A stretch of 64,000 nt of DNA, from the NCBI RefSeq assembly GCF_020715565.1, contig NZ_CP085839.1:3286001-3350000 (forward strand), written 5' to 3'. This DNA is from Nocardioides sp. Kera G14 (GTDB lineage Bacteria > Actinomycetota > Actinomycetes > Propionibacteriales > Nocardioidaceae). The notes below the pieces were generated by a model that searched no databases, was not told the DNA's origin, and was given only the letters and a program-made list of their open reading frames with translations. Below are positions 42,788-53,100 of this stretch, piece by piece; within the stretch, counting starts at the first letter, position 1; every line of letters begins with the position of its first letter. The translations under genes were made by a program, and so were the position numbers.

Positions 42788-42793
42788 TAGTCT
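42788..42793 (+). promoter_or_regulatory. -10 box for gyrB
   Basis: TAGTCT lies seven bases before the gyrB GTG, predicting a leaderless mRNA. A small hairpin GCCTC-CCA-GAGGC (42754-42766) lies just upstream; the 94-base gap holds nothing else. Confidence 0.55.
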
Positions 42794-42800
42794 GACGGGT

Positions 42801-44876
42801 GTGACTGAGCCCGAGCAGACCGACTACGACGCGTCAGCGATCCAGGTGCTGGAGGGCCTCGAGGCCGTCCGCAAACGCCCGGGTATGTACATCGGCTCCA
42901 CCGGTGTCCGTGGCCTGCACCACCTGATCTGGGAGATCGTGGACAACGCGGTCGACGAGGCGCTCGCCGGTTACTGCGACACCATCGTGGTGACGCTCAA
43001 CGCCGACAACTCGGTCAGCGTCATCGACAACGGTCGCGGCATCCCGACCGACATCGCGCCGGGCCAGGAGCTGCCCGCGGCGACGCTCGCCCTCACGGTC
43101 CTGCACGCGGGCGGCAAGTTCGGCGGTGGCGGCTACAAGGTCTCCGGCGGTCTGCACGGTGTCGGCTCCTCGGTCGTCAACGCGCTGTCGACGAAGATGC
43201 ACATGCAGATCAAGAACCGCGGCTTCCTCTGGGAGCAGGAGTTCACCCTCGGCGTGCCCGACTACACGCTTCGGCAGGTCCGGCCGCTCGAGGAGGGCGA
43301 GCGCACCGGTACCACCATCACTTGGTGGGCCAGCCCCGACATCTTCGAGACGACGACGTACAACCTCGACACCATCGTCACGCGCTTCCGCGAGATGGCG
43401 TTCCTCAACAAGGGCCTCAAGATCGTCCTGCGCGACGAGCGTCCTGAGGGCGCCGAACTCGCCCAGATCGTCTCCGACCCGATGGAGCTCGACGGGCTCG
43501 AGGGCACCGAGGGCGACATCCAGGTCGTCACCTCGGAGGACAGCGCGGACGGCGCGGTCAAGGGGATCGAGCAGGCCTTCCTCTACGAGCGCGGCCTCGC
43601 CGACTACGTCGACTTCCTCAACAAGAAGAAGGTCCCCCTCTCCCCCGTCATCGCGTTCGAGGCCGAGACACAGGAGAACGCGGAGAACGCGATGAGCCTC
43701 GAGGTCGCGATGCAGTGGCAGGGGTCGTCGTACAACGAGTCGGTCCACACCTTCGCGAACACGATCAACACGCCCGAGGGTGGCACCCACGAGGAGGGCT
43801 TCCGCGCCGCGCTGACGACTCTCATGAACCGCTGGGGTCAGGAGTGGGGCTTGATCAAGAAGGCCGAGGACCGCCTCACCGGCGACGACATCCGCGAGGG
43901 CCTGACCGCGATCATCAGCCTCAAGATCGGGGAGCCGCAGTTCGAGGGCCAGACCAAGGCCAAGCTCGGCAACACCGAGGCCAAGGGCTTCACCCAGGGC
44001 GTCGTCAACGACCAGCTCGGCGCCTGGCTCGAGGAGCACCCCGGCGAGGGCAAGGACATCATCCGCAAGGCCCAGGCCGCCGCGACCGCCCGCATCGCCG
44101 CGCGCAAGGCGCGCGACCTCGCGCGCGGCCGCAAGGGTCTGCTCGGCAGCGGCTCGCTGCCCGGCAAGCTCAGCGACTGCCAGTCGAACAACCCCGAGGA
44201 GTGCGAGGTCTTCATCGTCGAGGGTGACTCGGCCGGTGGCTCTGCCCGTCAGGGCCGCGACCCGCGCATCCAGGCGATCCTCCCGATCCGGGGCAAGATC
44301 CTCAATGTCGAGAAGGCACGCCTCGACAAGGTGCTCGCCAACACCGAGGTCCAGTCGATCATCTCGGCGCTCGGCACCGGCGTGCACGACGAGTTCAACC
44401 TCGACAAGCTGCGCTATCACAAGATCGTCCTGATGGCCGACGCCGACGTCGACGGCCACCACATCAACACGCTGCTGCTCACGCTGCTCTTCCGCTTCAT
44501 GCCGGCGCTGATCCGTGACGGCTTCGTCTACATGGCGCAGCCGCCGCTCTACCGCCTGCGGTGGAACAAGCCGCACGAGCACGAGTTCGTCTACTCCGAC
44601 GCCGAGCGCGACGCGATGATGGCCGACGGCCTGGCCAACGGCAAGAAGCTCCCCAAGGAGAACCCGGTCCAGCGCTACAAGGGTCTCGGCGAGATGAACG
44701 CCAAGGAGCTGTGGGAGACCACGATGGACCCGGAGCAGCGCCTCATGCTCCAGGTCACCCTCGAGGACGCCGCGCAGGCTGACGAGATCTTCTCGATCCT
44801 CATGGGCGAGGACGTCGAGTCCCGCCGCACCTTCATCCAGCGCAACGCCAAGGACGTTAGGTTCCTCGATATCTGA
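42801..44876 (+). CDS. gyrB: DNA gyrase subunit B
   Basis: A 691-residue ATPase subunit of gyrase. The GHKL fold has [15 protein letters not shown] and the ATP-lid segment [16 protein letters not shown]; the TOPRIM domain has [20 protein letters not shown] and [12 protein letters not shown] 42801 follows a -10 box by seven bases. Its stop overlaps the gyrA start (TGATG). Confidence 0.98.
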   Translation: MTEPEQTDYDASAIQVLEGLEAVRKRPGMYIGSTGVRGLHHLIWEIVDNAVDEALAGYCDTIVVTLNADNSVSVIDNGRGIPTDIAPGQELPAATLALTVLHAGGKFGGGGYKVSGGLHGVGSSVVNALSTKMHMQIKNRGFLWEQEFTLGVPDYTLRQVRPLEEGERTGTTITWWASPDIFETTTYNLDTIVTRFREMAFLNKGLKIVLRDERPEGAELAQIVSDPMELDGLEGTEGDIQVVTSEDSADGAVKGIEQAFLYERGLADYVDFLNKKKVPLSPVIAFEAETQENAENAMSLEVAMQWQGSSYNESVHTFANTINTPEGGTHEEGFRAALTTLMNRWGQEWGLIKKAEDRLTGDDIREGLTAIISLKIGEPQFEGQTKAKLGNTEAKGFTQGVVNDQLGAWLEEHPGEGKDIIRKAQAAATARIAARKARDLARGRKGLLGSGSLPGKLSDCQSNNPEECEVFIVEGDSAGGSARQGRDPRIQAILPIRGKILNVEKARLDKVLANTEVQSIISALGTGVHDEFNLDKLRYHKIVLMADADVDGHHINTLLLTLLFRFMPALIRDGFVYMAQPPLYRLRWNKPHEHEFVYSDAERDAMMADGLANGKKLPKENPVQRYKGLGEMNAKELWETTMDPEQRLMLQVTLEDAAQADEIFSILMGEDVESRRTFIQRNAKDVRFLDI

Positions 44877-47470
44877 TGACTGAGACTCCCACTCCCGCCC
44901 CCGGCGGACGGATCGAGCCTGTCGAGCTGCAGACCTCCATGCAGCGGGCCTACATCGACTACGCGATGGCGGTCATCGTCGGTCGGGCCCTGCCCGACGT
45001 ACGCGACGGGCTGAAGCCGGTCCACCGGCGCGTCCTCTACGCGATGTTCGACGGCGGCTACCGCCCCGACCGCGGCTTCTCGAAGTGCTCCCGTGTCGTC
45101 GGTGACGTCATGGGTCAGTACCACCCGCACGGCGACACCGCGATCTACGACACCCTGGTGCGCCTGGCCCAGCCGTGGGTGATGCGCGCGCCGCTGATCC
45201 ACGGGCAGGGCAACTTCGGCTCGCCGGGCAACGACTCCGCGGCGGCCATGCGATACACCGAGTGCCGGATGGCGCCGCTCGCGCTCGAGATGGTCCGCGA
45301 CATCGAAGAGGGGACGGTCGACTTCCAGCCCAACTACGACGGCCGCTCCGAGGAACCGACGGTGCTGCCGTCGCGCTTCCCGAACCTGCTGGTCAACGGG
45401 TCGGCCGGCATCGCGGTCGGTATGGCCACGAGCATCCCGCCGCACAACCTGCGCGAGGTCGCGGAGGGCGCCACGTGGGCGCTCGAGCACCCCGACGCCT
45501 CCAAGGAGGAGCTGCAGGATGCGCTCCTCGAGCGGATCAAGGGCCCCGACTTCCCCAACGGCGCGCTGATCGTCGGCACCGCCGGCATCGAGCAGGCCTA
45601 CCGCACCGGTCGTGGCTCCATCACCCAGCGCGCGGTGATCGAGGTCGACGAGGACAACCGCGGTCGCACCTGCCTGGTCATCACCGAGCTGCCCTACATG
45701 GTCAACCCGGACAACCTCGCTCTGAAGATCGCCGAGCTGGCCGACTCGGGTCGCGTGCAGGGCATCGCCGATGTCCGCGATGACACCTCCGACCGCACGG
45801 GCCAGCGGCTCGTCGTCGTACTCAAGCGGGATGCGGTCGCACGCGTCGTGCTCAACAACCTGCTCAAGCACACGGAGCTACAGACCAACTTCAGTGCCAA
45901 CATGCTGGCTCTCGTCGACGGTGTGCCACGCACGCTGAGCATCGACCAGTTCATCACCAACTGGGTCGAGCACCAGATCGAGGTCATCCGCCGGCGCACG
46001 GAGTTCCGGCTCCGCAAGGCCGAGGAGCGGGCCCACATCCTGCGTGGCCTGGTCAAGGCGCTCGACGCGCTTGACGAGGTGATCGCCCTCATCCGCCGCT
46101 CGCCCGACGTCGCCGACGCCCGCGCCGGCCTGATCGAGCTGCTCGACATCGACGAGCTTCAGGCCAACGCGATCCTCGACATGCAGCTGCGCTCGCTGGC
46201 CGCGCTGCAGCGCCAGCGGATCATCGACGACCTCGCCAGGATCGAGCTCGAGATCGCCGACCTCAAGGACATCCTCGCCAACGTCGCCCGCCAGCGGTCG
46301 ATCGTCGCGCAGGAGCTGGGCGAGATCGTGGAGAAGTACGGCGACGACCGCCGTACCCAGATCATCCCGGCCGACGGCGACCTCTCCATGGAGGACCTCA
46401 TCCCCGATGAGGATCTCGTCGTGTCGATCACCCGTGGCGGCTACGCCAAGCGGACCCGTGCCGACCAGTACCGGCTCCAGAAGCGCGGCGGCAAGGGTGT
46501 CCGCGGCGCGACGCTGCGTGGTGACGACGTGGTCGAGCACTTCATCGCGACGACGAACCACCACTGGCTGCTCTTCTTCACCACGGCAGGCCGCGTCTAC
46601 CGCACGAAGGCGTACAACCTCCCTGAGGCGGCACGTGACGCCAAGGGCGGGCACGTCGCCGGCCTGCTGAGCTTCCAACCGGACGAGAAGATCGCCCAGG
46701 TGCTCGCGATCCGCGACTACGAGCAGGCGCCCTACCTCGTCCTCGCCACCCGCTCGGGCCTGGTGAAGAAGACCCGTCTCGGCGACTACAACTCCCCGCG
46801 TCAGGCCGGCGTCATCGCGATCAACTTCCGCGAGGACGACGACGAGCTGATCGGTGCCGAGCTGGTCAACGCCGACGACGACATCCTGCTCGTCTCCCGC
46901 AAGGGGCAGGCGATCCGGTTCATCGCCGACGACGCCCAGCTGCGTCCGATGGGGCGCGCCACCTCGGGTGTCTCGGGCATGAAGTTCCGCGAGGGCGACT
47001 CGCTGCTGTCGATGTCGGTCATCCGTGCCGCTGATGCGGCGGCGGAGAACTCCGACGAGAACGTGCAGTACGTCTTCACGATCACGGACGGCGGCTTCGC
47101 CAAGCGCACGCGTATCTCCGACTACCGGATCCAGTCCCGCGGCGGCCTGGGCATCAAGGCGATGCAGCTCTCCGACGAGAAGCGCGGCTCACTCGTCGGC
47201 GCCTTCATCGTCAAGGACGGCGACGAGGTCCTCTCGATCACCGCCACCGGCCAGGTCGTACGCTCCCCCATCGACGACAACTTCGCCCCGAAGGGTCGTT
47301 CGACCATGGGCGTGAAGTTTGTGTCGCCCAAGAAGAATGACACTGTCGCAGTCGTCACCCGCTCCGTCGAGGCGCAGGAGACGGAGGAGTTGGGTGCCGA
47401 TGAGGCAGAGCCCGTCTCCGCCGAGGACGACGACACTGTTGAGACGACTGATTCCGGCTCGGAGGACTGA
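44876..47470 (+). CDS. gyrA: DNA gyrase subunit A
   Basis: An 864-residue subunit that cuts and rejoins DNA. Catalytic Tyr127 lies in AAAMRYTEC; the quinolone-resistance region reads [17 protein letters not shown] with Thr88 and Asp92 at the E. coli Ser83 and Asp87 positions. The C-terminal beta-pinwheel holds the GyrA-box-like QKRGGKGV. An acidic tail ends the protein. Coupled with gyrB and, by TGATG, with the next gene. Confidence 0.98.
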   Translation: MTETPTPAPGGRIEPVELQTSMQRAYIDYAMAVIVGRALPDVRDGLKPVHRRVLYAMFDGGYRPDRGFSKCSRVVGDVMGQYHPHGDTAIYDTLVRLAQPWVMRAPLIHGQGNFGSPGNDSAAAMRYTECRMAPLALEMVRDIEEGTVDFQPNYDGRSEEPTVLPSRFPNLLVNGSAGIAVGMATSIPPHNLREVAEGATWALEHPDASKEELQDALLERIKGPDFPNGALIVGTAGIEQAYRTGRGSITQRAVIEVDEDNRGRTCLVITELPYMVNPDNLALKIAELADSGRVQGIADVRDDTSDRTGQRLVVVLKRDAVARVVLNNLLKHTELQTNFSANMLALVDGVPRTLSIDQFITNWVEHQIEVIRRRTEFRLRKAEERAHILRGLVKALDALDEVIALIRRSPDVADARAGLIELLDIDELQANAILDMQLRSLAALQRQRIIDDLARIELEIADLKDILANVARQRSIVAQELGEIVEKYGDDRRTQIIPADGDLSMEDLIPDEDLVVSITRGGYAKRTRADQYRLQKRGGKGVRGATLRGDDVVEHFIATTNHHWLLFFTTAGRVYRTKAYNLPEAARDAKGGHVAGLLSFQPDEKIAQVLAIRDYEQAPYLVLATRSGLVKKTRLGDYNSPRQAGVIAINFREDDDELIGAELVNADDDILLVSRKGQAIRFIADDAQLRPMGRATSGVSGMKFREGDSLLSMSVIRAADAAAENSDENVQYVFTITDGGFAKRTRISDYRIQSRGGLGIKAMQLSDEKRGSLVGAFIVKDGDEVLSITATGQVVRSPIDDNFAPKGRSTMGVKFVSPKKNDTVAVVTRSVEAQETEELGADEAEPVSAEDDDTVETTDSGSED

Positions 47471-47970
47471 TGGCTGACGACGACACCGCGGTGCGGCCTG
47501 GCCTGGGCCAGCAGATCAAGGACCGGCTGCAGGCCGCGGCGGACGAGTTCAAGACGACCGCCGTCGGCACCGCCGGCCCGGTGAAGCCCAGTGGGAAGTC
47601 GCCCCGGCGCGCCCGCCTCACGCTCTCGCGAATCGACCCGTGGTCGGTGATGAAGGCGTCCTTCCTGCTCTCGATCGCGCTGGCGGTCGTCACGATCGTG
47701 GCGGTCTTCATCGTCTGGTCCGTGCTCGGCGCCGCCGGCGTCTGGGACTCGATCAACTCCTCGGTCCAGGACATCGTGGGCGGTCAGGACACCTCGACGT
47801 TCGACATCAAGGACTACCTCGGCACGGGCCGGGTCATGGGCTTCACGGTCCTGATCTCCGTGATCGACATCGTCCTCCTGACGGCCGTCGCCACTCTGGG
47901 TGCCTTCCTCTACAACATGGCGGCCGCGCTCGTCGGGGGCATCGACCTCACGCTCACGGAGGACCGCTGA
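47470..47970 (+). CDS. DUF3566-domain membrane protein
   Basis: A 166-residue protein with a basic N-terminal cytoplasmic part and the DUF3566 domain (about 55-160), which has two membrane helices (about 66-90 and 117-142). Actinomycetes carry this gene just after gyrA (M. tuberculosis Rv0007). The start overlaps the gyrA stop. Function is not established; a role in envelope or division has been considered for neighbours of this type. Confidence 0.88.
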   Translation: MADDDTAVRPGLGQQIKDRLQAAADEFKTTAVGTAGPVKPSGKSPRRARLTLSRIDPWSVMKASFLLSIALAVVTIVAVFIVWSVLGAAGVWDSINSSVQDIVGGQDTSTFDIKDYLGTGRVMGFTVLISVIDIVLLTAVATLGAFLYNMAAALVGGIDLTLTEDR

Positions 47971-48080
47971 GGCGCTGCCTTCCCGGTGGCGATTTCGTAC
48001 GTCGGCGGGGGCTCGGGTAACGTTCCCTCTCGGTTCGCCGCCCCTCCTCGGGCTTCCACCCTGGTAGGCGGTGACCACCT

Positions 48081-48154
48081 GCGCTTATAGCTCAGACGGT
48101 TAGAGCACCACACTGATAATGTGGGGGTCGGAGGTTCAAGTCCTCCTAAGCGCA
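48081..48154 (+). tRNA. ileT: tRNA-Ile (GAT)
   Basis: A complete 74-base cloverleaf: acceptor GCGCTTA/TAAGCGC, D arm GCTC/GAGC, anticodon stem CCACA/TGTGG with loop CTGATAA (anticodon GAT), T arm GGAGG/CCTCC with TTCAAGT, discriminator A. CCA is not encoded. The 110 bases upstream after the DUF3566 gene hold a TAACGT (48018-48023) that may be its -10. Confidence 0.97.
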
Positions 48155-48211
48155 CGCGATGACGGCTCGTGTCCACCGGATGCGGGTCGTCAGTCAGTTA
48201 AGGGGTCGATC

Positions 48212-48343
48212 ATGTTGAAGAAGCTTGTTCTCCTGGCCGTGGCGGTCGCCGGCGCGGTCGTCGCGAAGAAGCAGCTCGACAGGTCCAACGCCGAGCGTGC
48301 CCTCTGGGCCGAGGCCACGGACACCGTCACTCCCCAGCACTGA
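48212..48343 (+). CDS. DLW-39 family small protein
   Basis: A 43-residue protein with one hydrophobic N-terminal helix ([19 protein letters not shown]) and a short hydrophilic end with ALWAEATD. It matches the actinobacterial DLW-39 family, found between the tRNA-Ile and tRNA-Ala genes after gyrA. ATG 48212 follows AAGGGG. Function unknown. Confidence 0.85.
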   Translation: MLKKLVLLAVAVAGAVVAKKQLDRSNAERALWAEATDTVTPQH

Positions 48344-48373
48344 TTCCGCCTGTACGTCTTCGGGACGTACGAC

Positions 48374-48449
48374 GGGGCCTTGGCGCAATTGGTAGCGCAC
48401 CTGCTTTGCAAGCAGGGGGTTAGGGGTTCGAGTCCCCTAGGCTCCACCA
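48374..48449 (+). tRNA. alaT: tRNA-Ala (TGC)
   Basis: A 73-base cloverleaf plus encoded CCA. Acceptor GGGGCCT/AGGCTCC contains the G3-U70 pair that identifies tRNA-Ala; anticodon stem CCTGC/GCAGG with loop TTTGCAA (anticodon TGC); T arm AGGGG/CCCCT. The next gene begins one base after CCA. Confidence 0.97.
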
Positions 48450-48450
48450 C

Positions 48451-48885
48451 GTGATCTCTGATCATTCCCTCGCCGAGCTGGCGCCCGAGACGGCGTACGC
48501 CGTGTGGCGGCTCCGGCAGCAGGTGTTCGTGCTCGAGCAGGCCTGTCTCTACCCCGACCTCGATGGACGTGATGTCGAGCCCGGCACGCGGCACGTCGTG
48601 CTGACGTCGGACGACGACGGTGGGGTGCTCGGCTACCTGCGGGTGCTCGACGACGGCGACGTCTGGCGGATCGGGCGGGTTGCGCTCGACCCGGCCGTCC
48701 GTGGGCGAGGCTTGGCCGACGGCCTGATGCAGCATGCGCTGACGCTGACGACCGACAGGGACGTCGTACTGGATGCGCAGACGCCACTGGCGGGGTGGTA
48801 CGCGTCGCTGGGGTTCGTGCAGGACGGCGAGGAGTTCCTCGAGGACGACATCCCGCACACCCCGATGCGACTGAGGCGCCGCTGA
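48451..48885 (+). CDS. ElaA-like GNAT acetyltransferase
   Basis: A 144-residue GNAT protein of the ElaA type: VWRLRQQVFVLEQACLYPDL in the first part and IGRVALDPAVRGRGLADGLM as the acetyl-CoA site. The substrate is unknown. GTG 48451 starts one base after the encoded CCA of tRNA-Ala, and the conserved region begins within the first ten residues, so a later start is unlikely. There is no room for a ribosome-binding site that is not tRNA; the mRNA is probably released by tRNA 3' processing and leaderless. Confidence 0.88.
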   Translation: MISDHSLAELAPETAYAVWRLRQQVFVLEQACLYPDLDGRDVEPGTRHVVLTSDDDGGVLGYLRVLDDGDVWRIGRVALDPAVRGRGLADGLMQHALTLTTDRDVVLDAQTPLAGWYASLGFVQDGEEFLEDDIPHTPMRLRRR

Positions 48886-48903
48886 GCGGGCACCCCCAGC
48901 GGC

Positions 48904-49536
48904 ATGAAGCTCTATGCCGACACCCCCGCTCGCCGGGCAGCCCAGGTCCTGGGCGACGTGGCCGCCGTGCTGTTCGTCCTGGTGTCCGTCCTGCTCGCCA
49001 GGAAGGTGCACGAGGCGACGCTCCGACTGGCGACGCCCGGCCGCCGCATCGAGGCCGCAGGGGACGACCTCGCCGCCCGACTCCGGGACGCGGGCGCGCG
49101 ACTCTCCGACGTGCCACTCGTCGGAGACGCGGCGGGAAAGCCCTTCGACGGCGCGAGCGGAGCGGCGTCGGGTCTCGCGGATGCCGGCCGGGCCCAGGTG
49201 CACGCCGCCACGACGTTGGCCGACTGGCTCGGTGTGGCGGTGGCCCTCATTCCCGTGGTGCTGCTCCTGGTGTTCTACCTGCCGCCACGGCTGAGGTTCG
49301 TCCGGCGGGCCAGTGCGGGACAGCGGTTCCTCGACTCTGGCGCCGACCTCGACCTCTTCGCCCTGCGGGCGCTCACCCACCAGCCGCTCCATGTGCTGGC
49401 GCGGATCACCGACGATCCGGCCGGTGCCTGGCGTCGCAGGGACGGCGTGGTGCTCAACCGCCTCGCCGCACTCGAGCTCCGCTCGGTGGGGCTCCAACCA
49501 CCGAGGACGGCGCGGCAGGTCAGCGGCCGGGAGTGA
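48904..49536 (+). CDS. Hypothetical two-helix membrane protein
   Basis: A 210-residue protein I do not recognise. A hydrophobic helix lies at about 15-33 and a second at about 105-128, with an Ala/Arg/Asp-rich, probably periplasmic, helical loop between and a cytoplasmic C-terminal part of about 80 residues (FVRRASAGQRF, then LRALTHQPLHVL). It starts 18 bases after the acetyltransferase and overlaps the convergent Lrp gene by 17 bases. Confidence 0.75.
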   Translation: MKLYADTPARRAAQVLGDVAAVLFVLVSVLLARKVHEATLRLATPGRRIEAAGDDLAARLRDAGARLSDVPLVGDAAGKPFDGASGAASGLADAGRAQVHAATTLADWLGVAVALIPVVLLLVFYLPPRLRFVRRASAGQRFLDSGADLDLFALRALTHQPLHVLARITDDPAGAWRRRDGVVLNRLAALELRSVGLQPPRTARQVSGRE

Positions 49537-49951
49537 GCTCGTCGAGGACGATGAGGGTCTTGGTGCCGAGGAGCTTGCCGGTCTTGCGCATCTGGTTGAC
49601 CACGCGGGCGAGGTGGTCGACGTTGTCGACCCGCACCCGGACCAGCGCGTCGGGGTCGCCTGCGATGGTGAGCATCTGGACGACCTCGGGCATCACCTCG
49701 AGGTCGGCCCAGACCGAGTCGACCTCCAGCGAGCCGAGCATGCGGACCTCGATGAACGCCTCGATCGCGGTGCCGGTGCGGGCGTAGTTGACCACCGTCG
49801 TGTAGCCCTCGATCACGCCGTCGCGCTCGAGGCGGTCGATCCGGCGTGCGACAGGCGCGGGTGAGAGGCCCACGTGCTCGGCGATCTCGGCGACCGGACG
49901 CCGGGCGTTCTTGGCGAGCAGCTCGAGGATCTGCCGGTCGATCGCGTCCAC
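49520..49951 (-). CDS. Lrp/AsnC-family transcriptional regulator
   Basis: A 143-residue regulator: helix-turn-helix at about 1-60 (IDRQILELLAKNARRPVAEI, then SPAPVARRIDRLERDG), followed by the amino-acid-binding RAM domain (about 66-143). GTG 49951 lies six bases after TAGGAT, giving a leaderless mRNA. It is divergent from an amino-acid catabolic operon, which it probably controls in response to the amino acid. Confidence 0.9.
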   Translation of the reverse strand: MDAIDRQILELLAKNARRPVAEIAEHVGLSPAPVARRIDRLERDGVIEGYTTVVNYARTGTAIEAFIEVRMLGSLEVDSVWADLEVMPEVVQMLTIAGDPDALVRVRVDNVDHLARVVNQMRKTGKLLGTKTLIVLDELTPGR

Positions 49952-49957
49952 GCACGA

Positions 49958-50081
49958 ATCCTACAAAGGGGCGCTCGATCCCTCGTGAGAACGGACGACG
50001 CGCAGCGGGATCCATGCGCGATAGGACTGGGATCATGCGGCGATGTTGTGAGCCACTGTCATGAGGAGAAGTGTGAGCCAC
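49958..50081. promoter_or_regulatory. Lrp-ior intergenic region with direct repeats
   Basis: Minus-strand -10 TAGGAT (49958-49963) serves the lrp gene. TGTGAGCCAC occurs twice as a direct repeat (50047-50056 and 50072-50081), 25 bases apart, close to the oxidoreductase start; these are candidate operator sites for Lrp or a Crp-like factor. The 153-base gap holds no gene. Confidence 0.55.
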
Positions 50082-50104
50082 AGCACATCACGACGGAGGC
50101 TGGC

Positions 50105-53100
50105 ATGAGTACCACGACCCTCGCGCGCACTGTGGCGACGCTGGACGACCGCTATACGGCCACGACTGGCGACGTGATGCTGAGCGGCATCCAGGCACTG
50201 GTCCGCACGCTGCTCGACCAGCGCCGCCTGGACGAGACGCGGGGGCTGAACACCGGGCTCTTCCTCTCCGGCTACCAGGGCTCGCCCCTGGGTGGCATCG
50301 ACCGCGAGGTGCTGCGTACGTCGACCATGATGGAGTCCGCCGGCGTGGTCTTCCGCCCCGGACTCAACGAGGAGCTCGCCGCCACCGCCGTGGCCGGGAC
50401 GCAGCTCATCGGTGAGCTCGGGAAGCGGACTGTCGACGGCATCACGGGTGTCTGGTTCGGCAAGAACCCCGGCTTCGACCGGGCCGCCGACGCCCTCCGG
50501 CACGGCAACATCTCCGGCACCAACCCGCTGGGCGGCGCCGTGGCCTGGATCGGTGACGACCCGTCGTCGAAGTCCTCGACCGTCCCGAGCTCGTGCGAGC
50601 CGATGTGCCGCTCGCTGATGATGCCGCTGCTGGCGCCCGGCTCCGTCGAGGAGATCCTCAGCTTCGGGTTGCACGCGATCGCGTTGTCCCGGCACGCGGG
50701 CCTGTGGGCCGGGCTCAAGATCGTCGCGGACGTGGCCGACTCGACCTCGGTCGTCTCGGTCGACGGTCTGCTCGAGTCGATCCCCGACCTCCAGCGTGCG
50801 CGGGCCTTCGCCCCGCCAACCCTGCTGCCGCCGACGAATCTCGACGCCGAGTTCGACCTGATGACCCAGCGCCTGGCCCGGGCGAGCGAGTATGCCGAGG
50901 CTGCCGGCCTCAACCGGATCGCGTACGACCCGCCGGCCGCGCGGACGGCGATCGTCGCGGCGGGTCTGAGCTTCCAGTCCGTGCTCCTCGCGCTGCGCGA
51001 CCTCGGCGTCACCGAGGCGGATCTCGCCGCGCACGGCATCCGGCTCGTCCAGCTCGGGATGCCGTGGCCGCTCGAGCCCGTCGCGACCCGTCGCCTCGTC
51101 GAGGGCGTGGAGCGGATCCTGGTCGTCGAGGACAAGCTCCCGTTCCTGGAGGGCCTGTTCAAGGAGATCCTCTACCGCGTACCGAACCCGCCGCTCGTCC
51201 TCGGCAAGTATGACGAGCACGGTGCTCCCCTGCTGACTTCGCGCAGCCAGCTGCTCTCCGACGACATCGTCGGCGCGCTGACGCGTGCCGTCCCCGGGCT
51301 CGGGTCAGCGGCCTTCCGTGTGCCGGCTCCCCGTCGGCGTACCCGGCATCTGGAGCTGCTGCCGTCGCGTACCCCCGCCTTCTGCTCGGGGTGCCCGCAC
51401 AGCGTCTCGACCCGGGCCGAGGGCGACCAGCTCGTCGGAGTCGGGATCGGCTGCCACGTGATGGTCGCCCTCGAGCCGACGGTGACGGGCGGGCCCAAGC
51501 GCGGACAGCTGGTCGGTCTTACACAGATGGGCGGCGAGGGCACGCAGTGGATCGGGCTCGAGCCCTTCACCGACGACCGCCACTTCTTCCAGAACGTCGG
51601 TGACGGCACGTTCTACCACTCGGCTTCGCTCGCGATCCGTGCAGCGGTGGCGGCCGGATCGACGATCACCTACAAGATGCTCTTCAACGACGCCGTCGCG
51701 ATGACGGGCGGTCAGCATCCGTCGGGACAGATGGACATCCCGGCCCTCACGAAGTGGCTGGCGTTGGAGGGCGTACGCCGGATCGCGATCACCTCCGCAC
51801 ACCCGGAGACCTGGCGCCGCACCCGCTTCGCTCCGGGCGTCAGCGTCCATCACCGCGACCAGATCCCGGAGCTGCAACGGCGTCTCGCGGACGAACCCGG
51901 CGTCACGGTGCTGCTTCACATCGATCGGTGCGCGACCGAGGAGCGCCGCCTTCGTAAGAGGGGGAGGGCGGTCGCTCCGAAGGAGCGCATCTGGATCAAT
52001 GAGCGCGTCTGTGAGGGCTGCGGCGATTGCGGAGATAAGTCGACATGTCTCTCTGTCGTCCCGGTGGACACCGAGTTCGGGCGGAAGACCCACATCCACC
52101 AGTCCTCCTGCAACCAGGACTTCTCCTGTCTCGCCGGCGACTGCCCGTCGTTCGTTCGTGTGACGCCGTCGGGCAAGCCGCGGCTCGTCCCGGTCCCGGA
52201 CGTCGAGTTGCCGAAACCCCAAGCCCGCGTGGGATCTGAGCTCCTCGTCCGGATGCCCGGTATCGGTGGGACGGGCGTCGTGACGGTCTCGGCGGTGCTG
52301 CAGATGGCCGCCTTCCTGGACGGTCGCTACGCCGCCGGTGTCGAGCAGATCGGCCTGGCACAGAAGGGCGGACCGGTCATCTCCGACATCCGATTCTCCG
52401 ATTCGCCGGTGACGGGCCAGCTCCGCGCGGGGCGGGGGACTGTCGACGTACTCCTGGCGCTGGATCCCATCGGTGGTGCCACCGATGAGATGCTGGACAC
52501 GCTCCGCCCCGGCGCCCTCGCCGTGGTCAACACGGGCGAGGTCGCAACGTCGGCGATGGTGCAGGACACGACCGTCACCATGCCCGCGCCGACCGAGCTG
52601 CGCTCGCGGATCGACTCCGCCACTCTCGCCCCCGAGAACGTGTACGTCGACGCCGACGCCCTGGCGATGCGCCACTTCGCCGACCACATGCCGACCAACA
52701 TGATCGTCATCGGGGCCGCGCTGCAGCAGGGCCTGCTCCCCCTCAGCGTCGAGGCGCTCGAGGAGGCGATCCGGCTCAACGGTGCCTCCGTCGAGAACAA
52801 CCTCGCCGCCCTGCGGCTGGGCCGGATCACCATCGCGGCGCCCGAGGCGCTGCGAGCAACTGCCCTGTCGGACGGGAGCGAGCGCCCTTCCGGCGAGGGG
52901 TCGAGGATCGAGCGCCTGGCGGACGAGCTGACGGCGTGGCAGGACAGCACGACGGCGGAGCGGTTCGTGGCCGACGTACGCGAGGTGGCCGACGTCGACG
53001 AGAAGCTCGGCGCCGCCTATGCGGACGGACTCTTCAAGCTGACGGCCTACAAGGACGAGTACGAGGTCGCCCGACTGCACCTGGACTCGGTCGAGCGGGC

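Noticed and set aside
42834..44582. A long minus-strand frame opposite gyrB
   Set aside because: gyrB is unambiguous; the antisense frame has no domain or start signal.
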